Origin: CAVRCA01 sp965218045
GTDB taxonomy: Bacteria > Pseudomonadota > Alphaproteobacteria > Acetobacterales > Acetobacteraceae
Assembly: GCA_965218045.1 (NCBI GenBank)
Contig: CBDCJX010000009.1
Location: forward strand, 620,001 to 684,000
DNA length: 64,000 nt
Direction of reading: 5' to 3'
Part shown: in pieces, positions 1 through 9,022 of the stretch
How the letters are laid out: each line of letters begins with the position of its first letter
Position numbering within the stretch: position 1 is the first letter of the stretch
Translations under genes and position numbers: made by a program
Notes under the pieces: model-generated
Database searches by the model: none
What the model saw: the letters and a program-made list of their open reading frames with translations, nothing else
What the model was told of the DNA's origin: nothing

Positions 1-372
1 ACGCGTTATCCGGTGACATTGGACAACCCGGTCAACAAGGCGTTCGTCGCGGTCTGGCAGGCGGAATATGGACGCCCGCCGCAGATGTTTGAAGGCGACC
101 AGTATCAGTCCTGCATGATGTTGCAAGCGGGTATCGAAAAAGCCGGCAGCATCGAAGCGGCGAAGCTGCGCGCCGCGCTGGAGGGCTTGGAGATCGACAG
201 CGTCAAGGGCCACATCGTGATGCGGGCCTGCGATCACCAGGCCGAGCAGCAAGGCTTCATCGTGCGGGTGGTCAAGCAGGAGGGCACCGAGAACGTCGTG
301 CCGCAGGTGATCGCGACGTACCCGGCCGACCGCGTGACGCCGCCCTGCAACCAGATGGTCTACAAGGACTGA
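1..372 (+). CDS. Branched-chain amino-acid ABC transporter substrate-binding protein (C-terminal part)
   Basis: The reading frame is already open at base 1, so the true start lies outside the window; 123 codons remain. The product is the last third of a periplasmic type-1 binding protein (LivK/Peripla_BP_6 family), which captures the ligand and delivers it to the membrane permease. Recognisable family features are a segment on probing the ligand-bound hinge (FEGDQYQSCMMLQAGIEKAG), a variable KLRAALEGL helix, and the strand VMRACDHQAEQQGFIVRV, which in this family contains the conserved R-x-x-D-H-Q. It ends 37 nt before livH and heads the liv operon. The ligand could be an amino acid, an amide, urea or an aromatic acid; the sequence does not decide this. 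Confidence 0.85.
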   Translation, partial: TRYPVTLDNPVNKAFVAVWQAEYGRPPQMFEGDQYQSCMMLQAGIEKAGSIEAAKLRAALEGLEIDSVKGHIVMRACDHQAEQQGFIVRVVKQEGTENVVPQVIATYPADRVTPPCNQMVYKD

Positions 373-409
373 GGGCGCGCGAGATCGCCCCGCGCTCCAC
401 GTCCATCGC

Positions 410-1279
410 ATGAGCCTGCTGCCGTTTCTCCTCACGCAGTGCCTGAATGCGTTGTCGCAGGCGGCGTTGCTGTTCTTCCTCGGCGTCGGTCTGACCCTGA
501 TATTCGGCATCATGCGGATCGTGAACTTCGCGCACGGTGCGTTCTACATGCTCGGCGCGTTCATCGGCTATTCCGCTTCGCGCTACAGCGGCAGTTTCTG
601 GGTCGCGCTGCTGGTCGGTCCGCTGCTCGCCGGCGCCGTCGGCGCGGCGTTCGAGATGGGCGTGCTGCGTCGGCTCTATCGTCGCGACGCCAGCGCCTTC
701 CTGATGGTCACGTTCGGGCTGACCCTGGTGCTCGGCGAGCTGATCCGTCTGCTCTGGGGCGTGCAGGCGCTGCAAGTCGAGGTACCCGAGGCGTTTGCCG
801 GCATCGTCTTCCTGTTCGACGAACCGTTCCCGCGCTACCGGCTGTTCCTGGCTGGCGCCGGCGTGGTGCTTGCCCTTGCCATCTGGCAGTTCCTCGAACG
901 CACGCGGCTCGGCCTGCTGATCCGCGCGACCAGCCAGAACGCGGAGATGGTGCACGCGCTCGGGGTCGACGTGCATCTGGTGCGATCCGCCGTGTTCGGC
1001 ATCGGCTGCGGGCTGGCCGCACTCGGCGGCGTGTTGGCCGCACCCTTGGTGACGGCGTCGCTCGGCATGGCCGCCAACGCGATCATCGATGCGTTCGTCA
1101 TCGTCATCATCGGCGGCATGGGCAGCTTCCTGGGCTCGCTGCTGGCGGCGGTGCTGGTCGCCTTCGTGCAGGTGTTCGGCACCTACTATTTCCCCGATTT
1201 CGCGCTCGCCGCGATGTATCTGCTGATGCTGCTGGTGCTGGTGATCCGCCCCGGCGGCCTGCTCGGCAAGGAGGCCTGA
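410..1279 (+). CDS. livH: Branched-chain amino-acid ABC transporter permease LivH
   Basis: This 289-residue integral membrane protein is one of the two channel subunits of the Liv-type importer. It is strongly hydrophobic throughout, with the family's N-terminal ALLFFLGVGLTLIFGIMRIV and NFAHGAFYMLGAF segments and the typical late GGMGSFLGSLLAA loop that docks on the ATPase. It ends with a conserved VLVIRPGGLLG tail. Its length is normal for LivH. The stop codon is immediately followed by the GTG of livM, indicating translational coupling. Confidence 0.93.
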   Translation: MSLLPFLLTQCLNALSQAALLFFLGVGLTLIFGIMRIVNFAHGAFYMLGAFIGYSASRYSGSFWVALLVGPLLAGAVGAAFEMGVLRRLYRRDASAFLMVTFGLTLVLGELIRLLWGVQALQVEVPEAFAGIVFLFDEPFPRYRLFLAGAGVVLALAIWQFLERTRLGLLIRATSQNAEMVHALGVDVHLVRSAVFGIGCGLAALGGVLAAPLVTASLGMAANAIIDAFVIVIIGGMGSFLGSLLAAVLVAFVQVFGTYYFPDFALAAMYLLMLLVLVIRPGGLLGKEA

Positions 1280-2218
1280 GTGCGCGGCTGGCCGCTGCTG
1301 CTGGCGGCGATCGTGCTGGCGGCGGCGCCGCTCGGCCTGCCGCTCTATGCCATGACCCTGCTGACCGAAGCGCTCATCCTCGGGCTGCTGGCGATGAGCC
1401 TCGATCTCATGGTGGGCTACACGCGGCTGATCAGTTTCGGCCACGCCGCCGCCTACGGTCTCGGCGCCTATGCCTCGGGCTACCTTCTGCTGCACACGCC
1501 GCTGCCGCTGCCCTTCGCGGTGCTGGCGGCGAGCCTGCTGGCGGGCGTGGTGGGGATCGGCATCGCGTGGGTCTGCACCCTGGCCACCGGCGTATCGTTC
1601 TCCATGCTGACCCTGACATTCGCGCAGTTGCTGTACGCGGTGGCCTTCAAATGGACCAGCGTGACCGGCGCGTCCGACGGGCTGGCTGGCATCCCCCGAC
1701 GCGCCGGCCCGTTCGGCCTCACGGTGTTGCAGACCAAGAACGGCTACTATTATCTCGTGCTGGCCTGTCTGCTTGGCTGCTACGCGTTCTGCCGCTCGCT
1801 GGTGGCCTCGCCGTTCGGCGCGGTGCTGCGCGGCATCCGGGAGAACGAGCCAAAAACCCTGTCGCTGGGCTACAATACGCGGCTCTACAAGATCGCGGTG
1901 GTGGCGGTGTCGTTCGCGCTGGGCGGGCTGGCCGGCGCGCTGTATGCGCCGTTCGCCGGGTTCGCCAATACCGAGCTGCTGTTCTGGCTGCTGTCCGGTC
2001 AGATCCTCATCATGGTGATCGTCGGCGGCCAGGGCACCTTGGTGGGGCCGATCCTCGGCGCGGCGTTCTTCCTGCTCGTGGAACACGTGCTTAGCGGCTA
2101 CACGGAATCCTGGGCGTTGTTCTTCGGCCTAATCTTCATCGGCGTCGTGGTGTTCGCGCCGGAAGGCATCTGGGGCCTGCTGACGTCGCGGCTGGCAAGC
2201 CGACGCGTGCGGGCCTGA
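1280..2218 (+). CDS. livM: Branched-chain amino-acid ABC transporter permease LivM
   Basis: The second channel subunit has 312 residues and begins with GTG directly after the livH stop. Conserved LivM features are SLDLMVGYTRLISFGHAAAY near residue 40, the periplasmic GLAGIPRRAGPFGL region, and the cytoplasmic coupling segment FGAVLRGIRENEPKTLSLGY near residue 180. The C-terminal half carries GGQGTLVGPILGAAFFLL, which matches the ATPase-contact loop of livH. With livH it should form the heterodimeric pore. It is followed after 4 nt by livG. Confidence 0.92.
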   Translation: MRGWPLLLAAIVLAAAPLGLPLYAMTLLTEALILGLLAMSLDLMVGYTRLISFGHAAAYGLGAYASGYLLLHTPLPLPFAVLAASLLAGVVGIGIAWVCTLATGVSFSMLTLTFAQLLYAVAFKWTSVTGASDGLAGIPRRAGPFGLTVLQTKNGYYYLVLACLLGCYAFCRSLVASPFGAVLRGIRENEPKTLSLGYNTRLYKIAVVAVSFALGGLAGALYAPFAGFANTELLFWLLSGQILIMVIVGGQGTLVGPILGAAFFLLVEHVLSGYTESWALFFGLIFIGVVVFAPEGIWGLLTSRLASRRVRA

Positions 2219-2222
2219 GACG

Positions 2223-2971
2223 ATGGCGTTGCTGGAGCTCGACGGGCTGACCAAGCGCTATGGCGGGCTCGTCGCAGTCGATCACGTCAACATGCGGGTG
2301 GAGGCCGGGGAGGTGCGGGCGGTGATCGGGCCGAACGGCGCCGGCAAGACCAGCCTGTTCCACCTGATCACCGGCGTCGTTCGCGCCACCGAGGGAGATG
2401 TGCGGTTCGATCGGCGATCGCTGATCGGATTGTCGTCGCATCGGGTCTGCCAGGCCGGATTGTCGCGCACCTTCCAGCTCACCTCGCTGTTTCCTGAAAT
2501 GACCGCGCGGGAGAACGCGCGCCTATCGGCCCAGTCCCGCCTGGCGCGGCGCTGGCAGCCGTGGGGCGGCGGGGCGGTGTTCGCCGAGGCGGCAAGACGC
2601 GGCGACGAGGCGCTGGAGCGGCTCGGTCTGGGGCGCGTCGCCGGCCATCCGGCCGGGTTGCTGTCGCACGGCGATCAGCGGCTGCTCGAAGTCGCGATGA
2701 CGCTGGCGCAGCGGCCACGAGTGCTGCTGCTCGACGAGCCGACGCAGGGGTTGTCCGTGGAGGAGACCGTCTCGGCGGTGGACACGCTCGCCTCGCTGCT
2801 CGCGGATGGCAGCTTGACCGTGCTGCTGGTGGAGCACGACATGGAGGTGGTGTTCCGGCTGGCGCAGAGGATCACCGTGCTGCACCGGGGCGCGGTGATC
2901 GCCGACGATGTCCCGGCGGTGGTGAAAGCCGATGCCGGCGTGCAGGCGGCCTATCTCGGCGGCTACGAGTG

Positions 2972-2972
<1 letters not shown>
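2223..2972 (+). CDS. livG: Branched-chain amino-acid ABC transporter ATP-binding protein LivG
   Basis: This 249-residue cytoplasmic ATPase powers the importer. The Walker A motif GPNGAGKTS lies near residue 37, the ABC signature reads LSHGDQRLLE (a form common in LivG/UrtD proteins), Walker B with the catalytic glutamate is VLLLDEPTQGLS, and the H-loop is LLVEHDMEVV. Its TGA overlaps the ATG of livF by one base, so the two ATPases are probably made in equal amounts as a heterodimer. Confidence 0.93.
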
Positions 2973-3667
<695 letters not shown>

Positions 3668-3677
3668 CCGCCCTAAA

Positions 3678-3730
3678 GCGGCTTCGGCCTGACTGGAATC
3701 GCGCAGCGATCCAGTCTGCCGAGTAGCCGC
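3678..3730. terminator. Nested stem-loop after livF
   Basis: An inner hairpin at 3691-3716 pairs GACTGG-A-ATCGC with GCGATCCAGTC around a GCA loop, with one bulged A. An outer GCGGC/GCCGC pair at 3678-3682 and 3726-3730 encloses it. It lies between the convergent ends of livF and the bicupin gene. There is no clear T-run, so a Rho-independent terminator is only inferred. Confidence 0.45.
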
Positions 3731-3743
3731 GTGAAACGAAAAG

Positions 3744-3778
3744 CTAGAGCGGTTACAGCTTGGCTGAAACCGCTCTAG
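3744..3778. terminator. Near-perfect hairpin between convergent genes
   Basis: CTAGAGCGGTT at 3744-3754 pairs perfectly with AACCGCTCTAG at 3768-3778. After one A/A mismatch, a further CAGC/GCTG pair closes a three-base TTG loop. This 15-bp stem sits between the convergent livF and bicupin stop codons. It could act as a bidirectional terminator or mRNA 3' end stabiliser, or be a copy of a REP-like element. Confidence 0.5.
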
Positions 3779-3789
3779 CGCGGGTGGGT

Positions 3790-5004
3790 TCAGGGACCCG
3801 CGACGATTGCGCCGGACGGTTCCTGGAAGCGCGGCAGCCTTGCGTCCGCGAGCCCGAGATTCGCGGCCAGGAGCGACGGTGGCGCATGGCACATCCAGTC
3901 CGCCAACGCGGCCTCGACATAGGAGCCGTCATCGTGCACGCCGATGATCTCGCACGCCTCGCTGCCGATGTTCTGCACCGAGTGGCCGCAGCCGCGCGGC
4001 AAGTAGGCGCAGTCTCCGCTATCGAGTTCGGCGACCGCCAAACGCTTGTCGGGGGCGAACAGCGTGACGCGGGTGCGGCCAGCGGCGACGTAGTGCCATT
4101 CGTTCGCCTCGGGGTGCCAGTGCGGCGGGTGCATCGCGCCCGGCTGCAGTCGGGTGACCACCCCTGTCATCGTGCGCGACAGCGGAAATTCCCGCGCCGA
4201 GGCAACATGGACGGAGCCACCTTGTAGCTCGACGCGCGGCGGCAAACTCATCATCGGAAACCGGTGCGTGCGTGCCGCATCGAACTCCGCAGCACTGCGT
4301 GCCTGGAGACCGTCTGGCGGCACCACGGGTCCTTGCATGATGTAGGTCTCGCCTTTTGGGAAGTCCTCAAACTCCTTCGCCGCAACGCCGAGCGATTGTG
4401 CCAGGACGGCGGGCTCCAGGCGGCTGATCCAGTCGGTGAGGCCGAATGTGCCGTGCTCGCCATAGAGCCCGTCATCGAACGTCAGTATCGCGTGGCAGGG
4501 CGTGGAGCCGAGCGCCTGGATGGCATGCGCGTGGCCGCGTGGGAAATACCACAGATCGCCCGCCGAATAGTTCGCGACTTCGGTCTCTCCCGTGGGATCG
4601 ACCACGGTCACCTGGCAGCGCCCGTCCAGGATGCAGGCCCACTCGGCCGAATTGTGCCAATGCATCTCGCGCACTCCGCCCGGGTTCAGGAACAGATGTG
4701 CGCCCGCGACGCCGGTCGCGATGGGCAATTGGCGAGCGGTGATCTCGCGCGCCCAGCCGCCGGAGGTCGACTTCAGTGCGGCGCGGTCGAGCGAGGCGGT
4801 GAAAGTGACCGGATCGCCGGACTTGCGCGGAACGAGCGCCATCCGCTCCGAGGCCGGCGCAACATCGTGGCCGGCGGCGTGCCCATCCTGCCGCTCGGCG
4901 TACGCCGAAATCCGCGCGAACAGGCCGGCGCCGGCGGCCACGGTTCCGAAGAACAGTCGACGATTGAAACCAGGCACCGCTTTCCTCCAAACTATGTGTG
5001 ACAA
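3790..5004 (-). CDS. Tat-exported bicupin, oxalate decarboxylase family
   Basis: This 404-residue protein starts with a twin-arginine type signal (FNRRLFFGTVAAGAGLF) and so is probably exported folded. Two cupin barrels follow. The first has HWHNSAEWA near residue 113 and GHAHAIQ. The second has HWHPEANEW near residue 293 and GCGHSVQ. Each supplies the three His and one Glu that bind Mn in oxalate decarboxylase (oxalate to formate and CO2). The lid loop after cupin 1 reads YGEHGTFGLTDW; the SENS lid of classical OxdC is replaced but the lid glutamate is kept. It stands alone and is convergent with the liv operon. A bicupin with another small-acid substrate is possible. Confidence 0.82.
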   Translation of the reverse strand: MSHIVWRKAVPGFNRRLFFGTVAAGAGLFARISAYAERQDGHAAGHDVAPASERMALVPRKSGDPVTFTASLDRAALKSTSGGWAREITARQLPIATGVAGAHLFLNPGGVREMHWHNSAEWACILDGRCQVTVVDPTGETEVANYSAGDLWYFPRGHAHAIQALGSTPCHAILTFDDGLYGEHGTFGLTDWISRLEPAVLAQSLGVAAKEFEDFPKGETYIMQGPVVPPDGLQARSAAEFDAARTHRFPMMSLPPRVELQGGSVHVASAREFPLSRTMTGVVTRLQPGAMHPPHWHPEANEWHYVAAGRTRVTLFAPDKRLAVAELDSGDCAYLPRGCGHSVQNIGSEACEIIGVHDDGSYVEAALADWMCHAPPSLLAANLGLADARLPRFQEPSGAIVAGP

Positions 5005-5346
5005 CGCGGCGGGGTCGCGGCGGCATGCCCATCACTGTCTGTCAGCCGTTGGAGCCTACGCCCGCGTAAACGTGGTGATCTCCGTCTCGAGGCCGATGTC
5101 CGACCGCGAGGGACATCGGTCATGGCCGGAATGATAACCGCAGCCTTCATCCGCCATTGTGAGGCGCGTCACAGGTTTGTGGCGCACGCCACTTCTCTCT
5201 CATCGCGCAGGCGTTGCGCATCAGCCCACGGGAGCCACGGAGCTTCGCCCGCTCCATTGCGCGAGCTGGTGCCCCTGGCGGCGCGGTGATCCGGAGACGG
5301 TGAACCGGATGTCGCGCCGCTCCATCGATCGGGATGATAACAGTTG
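5005..5346. other. Intergenic region between divergent genes, no gene recognised
   Basis: This stretch of 342 bases separates the start of the bicupin gene from the promoter of the next gene. Short open frames are present but overlap each other and resemble nothing I know. It should contain the bicupin promoter, but I cannot pick a convincing one. No tRNA, riboswitch or repeat was seen. Confidence 0.5.
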
Positions 5347-5376
5347 TTGACACCAAGGATAACAGAGGCGTATAAA
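5347..5376 (+). promoter_or_regulatory. Consensus sigma70-type promoter giving a leaderless transcript
   Basis: A perfect -35 hexamer TTGACA (5347-5352) is separated by 18 bp from a -10 hexamer TATAAA (5371-5376). The expected transcription start, about 7 nt after the -10 box, falls at 5383-5384, next to the ATG at 5385. There is no Shine-Dalgarno sequence and no room for one, so the mRNA would be leaderless. Confidence 0.65.
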
Positions 5377-5384
5377 CTCCGCCC

Positions 5385-6041
5385 ATGTCCCCAGCCCCCT
5401 CCACCCCAACCGGCTTGATGTGCCGCTTCGGCCTGCTCGTCGAGCGGCTGAGGTGGACGCTCGCCGATTGGGTCGACCGGAACCCCCGGAAGCGCGACGT
5501 GCTGGGGCCGCTCGCCTTGCTGCTGTGGAAGTACTTGCAGCGCACGACGCGCAAACTCGCCGCGCTGCATGCGCAATTCGCCGCCGGGACGCTTGCGCCG
5601 CGCAAGGACCGGGCGCCGCGCCGGGCAGCCGAGCGGGCCGAGTCGACCTCGCGAGGGACGCCGCTGCCGAGCGGCCCGGTGCTGGCCCGTTTCGGCGCCG
5701 GGTATCTCGGCGCCTGGCTGCTGGCGCTGGTGGATGATCCGGAGATGCAGGCGCTGCTCGCGGCGTCGCCGCAAGCGGGTCGGCTGCTGCGCCCGCTATG
5801 GCGGCGACTGACCAACGATCCGCTACCCGCGCCGCTGCGGCTGCCGCCGAAACCGCCGCAATCGGAGCCACCGCTCGCTCCGGCGGCGCTCGCCGAAGCA
5901 CCGGGCGAGGCGCCGGGCGAGGCAGCGCCCGACACCCAACCGCAAGCCCCATCCCAAGTCCCGCCGCGCCGTCGCCGGGCCGCGTCCGCCAAGCCGCCGA
6001 CCTCCCTGCCACCCTGGCCACCGCCGCTCTTCCGTGCCTGA
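5385..6041 (+). CDS. Hypothetical protein with a proline-rich C-terminus
   Basis: I do not recognise a family for this 218-residue protein. The N-terminal half is basic with a hydrophobic LGPLALLLWKYL segment. A middle segment, LARFGAGYLGAWLLALVDDP, could be a membrane-associated helix. From about residue 145 the sequence becomes rich in proline and alanine (PLPAPLRLPPKPP and similar) and ends PPWPPPLFRA. Support for the gene comes from the consensus promoter immediately upstream; the ATG sits at the predicted transcription start. Opposite-strand frames here are lower in quality and were not called. Confidence 0.6.
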   Translation: MSPAPSTPTGLMCRFGLLVERLRWTLADWVDRNPRKRDVLGPLALLLWKYLQRTTRKLAALHAQFAAGTLAPRKDRAPRRAAERAESTSRGTPLPSGPVLARFGAGYLGAWLLALVDDPEMQALLAASPQAGRLLRPLWRRLTNDPLPAPLRLPPKPPQSEPPLAPAALAEAPGEAPGEAAPDTQPQAPSQVPPRRRRAASAKPPTSLPPWPPPLFRA

Positions 6042-6290
6042 GGCGGCGTTGCCTTGGTACGTCAATAACGTTCCGGTATCGCAGCAATATACGCGCATTC
6101 TCGGCTTGGCCGAGCGCGCGCGAAGCCGGTCTGTGCTACGAACGATCGATTCCGAGTTCAGCGCCGCGCGGTCCCGCGACGTCTCTCGGCAGGTCCATGA
6201 GCCCCGCTTTTCCCGTCCGACGAATGTCTCGCCAGATCGACGTCCGACGCGTGCTCAGCGAGGCCACACTTTAGCAAAACCGCAGGCGCG

Positions 6291-8633
6291 TCACCTACCC
6301 GGCATCACGGCAGTGATCGCGTCTTCGACCGTCTCCAGCCACACAAAACGCAGCCGATCTCGCGCGCTGGTCGGGATATCCTCGAAATCACGCCGGTTGC
6401 GCGCTGGCAGCATCACGGTGGTGATGCCCGCGCGTTCGGCGGCGACCACCTTCTCGCGAATGCCGCCGACCGGCAGCACGACGCCGCGCAAACTGATCTC
6501 GCCAGTCATCGCGATCGCCGGATCGACCGCGCGGCCCGCCATCAAGGACGCCAGCGACAGGAACATCGCCACCCCCGCCGATGGGCCATCCTTCGGGATC
6601 GCCCCGGCAGGGACGTGAACGTGGATGTCGCTGCGCTCGAACAGCCCGGGCTCGATCCCGAGGCCACTCGCGCGCGACTTCAGCAGGCTCAGCGCCGCCT
6701 GCGCGCTCTCCTTCATCACCTCGCCCAGCTGGCCGGTCAGGATCAATTTGCCATTGCCGGGCATGCGCGTGCTCTCGATGAACAGGATGTCGCCGCCAAC
6801 GGGGGTCCATGCCAAGCCGGTGGCGATCCCCGGTATGGCGGCCCGATCGGCAACCTCCGGCTCGAAGCGAGCGGGACCGAGGATTGGCGCGAGGTCGTCG
6901 GGGCCGAGGCGCACCGGCTCGGCATGGCCCTCGGCGAAGCGAGCAGCCACGTTGCGCAGCACCGCGCCGATCTCGCGCTCCAGGTTGCGCACGCCGGCTT
7001 CCCTTGTGTAGCCGCGCGCGATCAGGGCGAGGGCGTCGTCGTTGATCTCGACCTGCTCCGAAGTCAATCCATTGCGCTCGATCTGGCGCGGGACGAGGTA
7101 GCGCCGGGCAATGACCAGCTTTTCCTCCTCGGTGTAGCCGGACAACGCCACGACTTCCATGCGGTCGCGCAGCGGCGCGGGGATCGTGTCCATCTGGTTG
7201 GCGGTGGCGATGAACAAGACCCGGCTGAGATCGAACGGCACGCCGAGATAGGCGTCGCGGAACGTGGCGTTCTGCTCGGGGTCCAGCACTTCGAGCAGCG
7301 CGGAGGCGGGATCGCCCTGGAAGCCGCCCGCGCCCAGCTTGTCCACCTCGTCCAGCATCATCACGCAGGCGCGCGAGCCGGCGCGGCGTAGCGCCTGGAC
7401 GATGTTGCCGGGCAGCGAGCCGATGTAGGTCCGTCGATGGCCGCGAATCTCGCTCTCGTCGTGCACGCCGCCCAGGCTCACCCGCACGAACGGCCGGCCG
7501 ATCGCGCGCGCGATCGATTGTCCGAGCGAGGTCTTGCCCACGCCGGGCGGCCCGACGAAGCACAGGATCGGCCCGCGTCCATCGGGGTTGAGCTTGCGCA
7601 CCGCGAGGAATTCCAGGATGCGGCGCTTGATCTTCTCCAGCGCGTAGTGGTCCTGGTCGAGCACCCGGCGCGCCTCGGCGACGTCGATGCCGGGCTCGTC
7701 GCCGAGCTTCCAGGGCAGCTCCGACAGCCACTCGAGATAGGTGCGCACCATGCCGGATTCCGGCCCGCCCTCCGGCATGCGCTCCAATCGCCGCAACTCG
7801 CGCTGGGCCTGCTTGCCGACCTCCTCCGGCAGCCCCGCCTCGTCCAGCGCGCGCTTGAGGTCGGCCAGCTCGGGCGAGGTGCCCTCGTCCTCGCCCAGCT
7901 CCTTCTGGATCGCCTTCAGCTGCTCGCGCAGCATGAACTCGCGTTGCCGCCCCTCCATGGTCTCGCGGGTGCGTCTGCCGATGTCGGCCGACAGGCGCAG
8001 CACCTCCAGCCGGTAGGCGAGGCGCCACAACACCCGATCCAATCGGGCCAGCAGGGGAATCGTTTCGAGAATTTCCTGCTTCTCGGGGGGGGTGAGATCG
8101 AGCAGGCTGGCCACCATGTCGGCGAGCTGGCCGGGCTGTTCGACCGACTGCACGGCGGCGGCGAGTTCGGGCGGGGCCTGCTCGAGCAGGCTCAGCGTCT
8201 CCAGCGCCCGCTCGCGCAACTGGTGGAATCGCGCGTCGACATCGGCGCCGCTCGTGGCCGGCTCGGCGATGCGCTCGACGCGAGTGGTGCGAAGCTCCGC
8301 GCCGTCCACCATGTCCAGCAAGCGGACCCGGCCGATCCCCTGGGCGATGGCGTGGTGCCGGCCGTCGCGCCCGGTGACGTAACGCAGCAGCCTGCCCTCG
8401 GCACCGATCGGATGCAGATCGGAGAGGCGTGGGTTTTCGGTGTCAGAACTGCGTTGCAGCACCACGACGAAGTTGCGTGACGCACGCGCCGCCTCCTGCA
8501 GCACCGCTTCCGTATCGGGACGGCTGGCGATCAGCGGCATGACCACCCCGGGGAACAGCACGATCTCGCGCACCGGCACGAGCAGCAGCTCGTCGTCCTG
8601 TTGCCCGGCCGGCGGCGGTGGTTGCGTGTCCAT
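6291..8633 (-). CDS. lon: ATP-dependent protease Lon (endopeptidase La)
   Basis: This 780-residue cytoplasmic AAA+ protease degrades misfolded and regulatory proteins. An N-terminal LON substrate-recognition domain begins at VPVREIVLFPGVVMPL. The ATPase Walker A GPPGVGKTS has its lysine at residue 367, with Walker B MMLDEVDK following. The C-terminal protease domain has the catalytic serine in PKDGPSAGV (Ser685) and the catalytic lysine in GIREKVVAAE (Lys728). Its length matches E. coli Lon. The ATG overlaps the hsp20 stop by one base (TGATG), so chaperone and protease form a proteostasis operon. Confidence 0.96.
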   Translation of the reverse strand: MDTQPPPPAGQQDDELLLVPVREIVLFPGVVMPLIASRPDTEAVLQEAARASRNFVVVLQRSSDTENPRLSDLHPIGAEGRLLRYVTGRDGRHHAIAQGIGRVRLLDMVDGAELRTTRVERIAEPATSGADVDARFHQLRERALETLSLLEQAPPELAAAVQSVEQPGQLADMVASLLDLTPPEKQEILETIPLLARLDRVLWRLAYRLEVLRLSADIGRRTRETMEGRQREFMLREQLKAIQKELGEDEGTSPELADLKRALDEAGLPEEVGKQAQRELRRLERMPEGGPESGMVRTYLEWLSELPWKLGDEPGIDVAEARRVLDQDHYALEKIKRRILEFLAVRKLNPDGRGPILCFVGPPGVGKTSLGQSIARAIGRPFVRVSLGGVHDESEIRGHRRTYIGSLPGNIVQALRRAGSRACVMMLDEVDKLGAGGFQGDPASALLEVLDPEQNATFRDAYLGVPFDLSRVLFIATANQMDTIPAPLRDRMEVVALSGYTEEEKLVIARRYLVPRQIERNGLTSEQVEINDDALALIARGYTREAGVRNLEREIGAVLRNVAARFAEGHAEPVRLGPDDLAPILGPARFEPEVADRAAIPGIATGLAWTPVGGDILFIESTRMPGNGKLILTGQLGEVMKESAQAALSLLKSRASGLGIEPGLFERSDIHVHVPAGAIPKDGPSAGVAMFLSLASLMAGRAVDPAIAMTGEISLRGVVLPVGGIREKVVAAERAGITTVMLPARNRRDFEDIPTSARDRLRFVWLETVEDAITAVMPGR

Positions 8634-9022
8634 CAGGCGATTCTCTGCAACGCGATGACGAGCAGCCCGTCGACGAGGTCGCGCCGGGCCAGCGTGTAGC
8701 GTCCAGGCGGAATGGCGACGCGTCGCTCGAACCGGCCGTGCGGCAGCTCCATACGGAGCACACGGGCACGCCGCAGGAAGGCGGGAAGCGGACGCGTGCC
8801 GACGATGGCGAGACTGCCCTCATGCACCACGATCTCGACTTCGTCCACGCTGACCCCAGGCAGTGCCGCCATGATGACGAGCTCGTCCTGGGTCTGCAGC
8901 ACGTCCACCGGCGGTTCCCATCCGTTCGGATCGGGGCGGAAGAAGTCGCGGTGCAGCCGGTCGATCCGGGCGAGCGCTGCGAGAGCCTCGGACCACATCA
9001 CGTCGGAGGCGTTGCTTGGCAT
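8633..9022 (-). CDS. Small heat-shock protein, Hsp20/alpha-crystallin family
   Basis: This 129-residue protein is an ATP-independent holdase. After a short N-terminal arm, the alpha-crystallin domain runs from about residue 35 (WEPPVDVLQTQDELVIMAAL) to the end. It includes GVSVDEVEIVVHEGSLAIVG and a terminal DLVDGLLVIAL that corresponds to the A-x-x-x-n-G-v-L motif. It is short for the family and lacks a C-terminal I-x-I tail, which usually mediates oligomer assembly. A GAGG Shine-Dalgarno precedes the ATG. It is the first gene of an hsp20-lon unit whose upstream region holds the 17-bp repeat array. Confidence 0.88.
   Translation of the reverse strand: MPSNASDVMWSEALAALARIDRLHRDFFRPDPNGWEPPVDVLQTQDELVIMAALPGVSVDEVEIVVHEGSLAIVGTRPLPAFLRRARVLRMELPHGRFERRVAIPPGRYTLARRDLVDGLLVIALQRIA

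Noticed and set aside
272..2086. Long minus-strand ORF opposite livH/livM
   Set aside because: It is an antisense shadow with Gln/Arg/His-rich translation, while the plus strand has clear permease genes.
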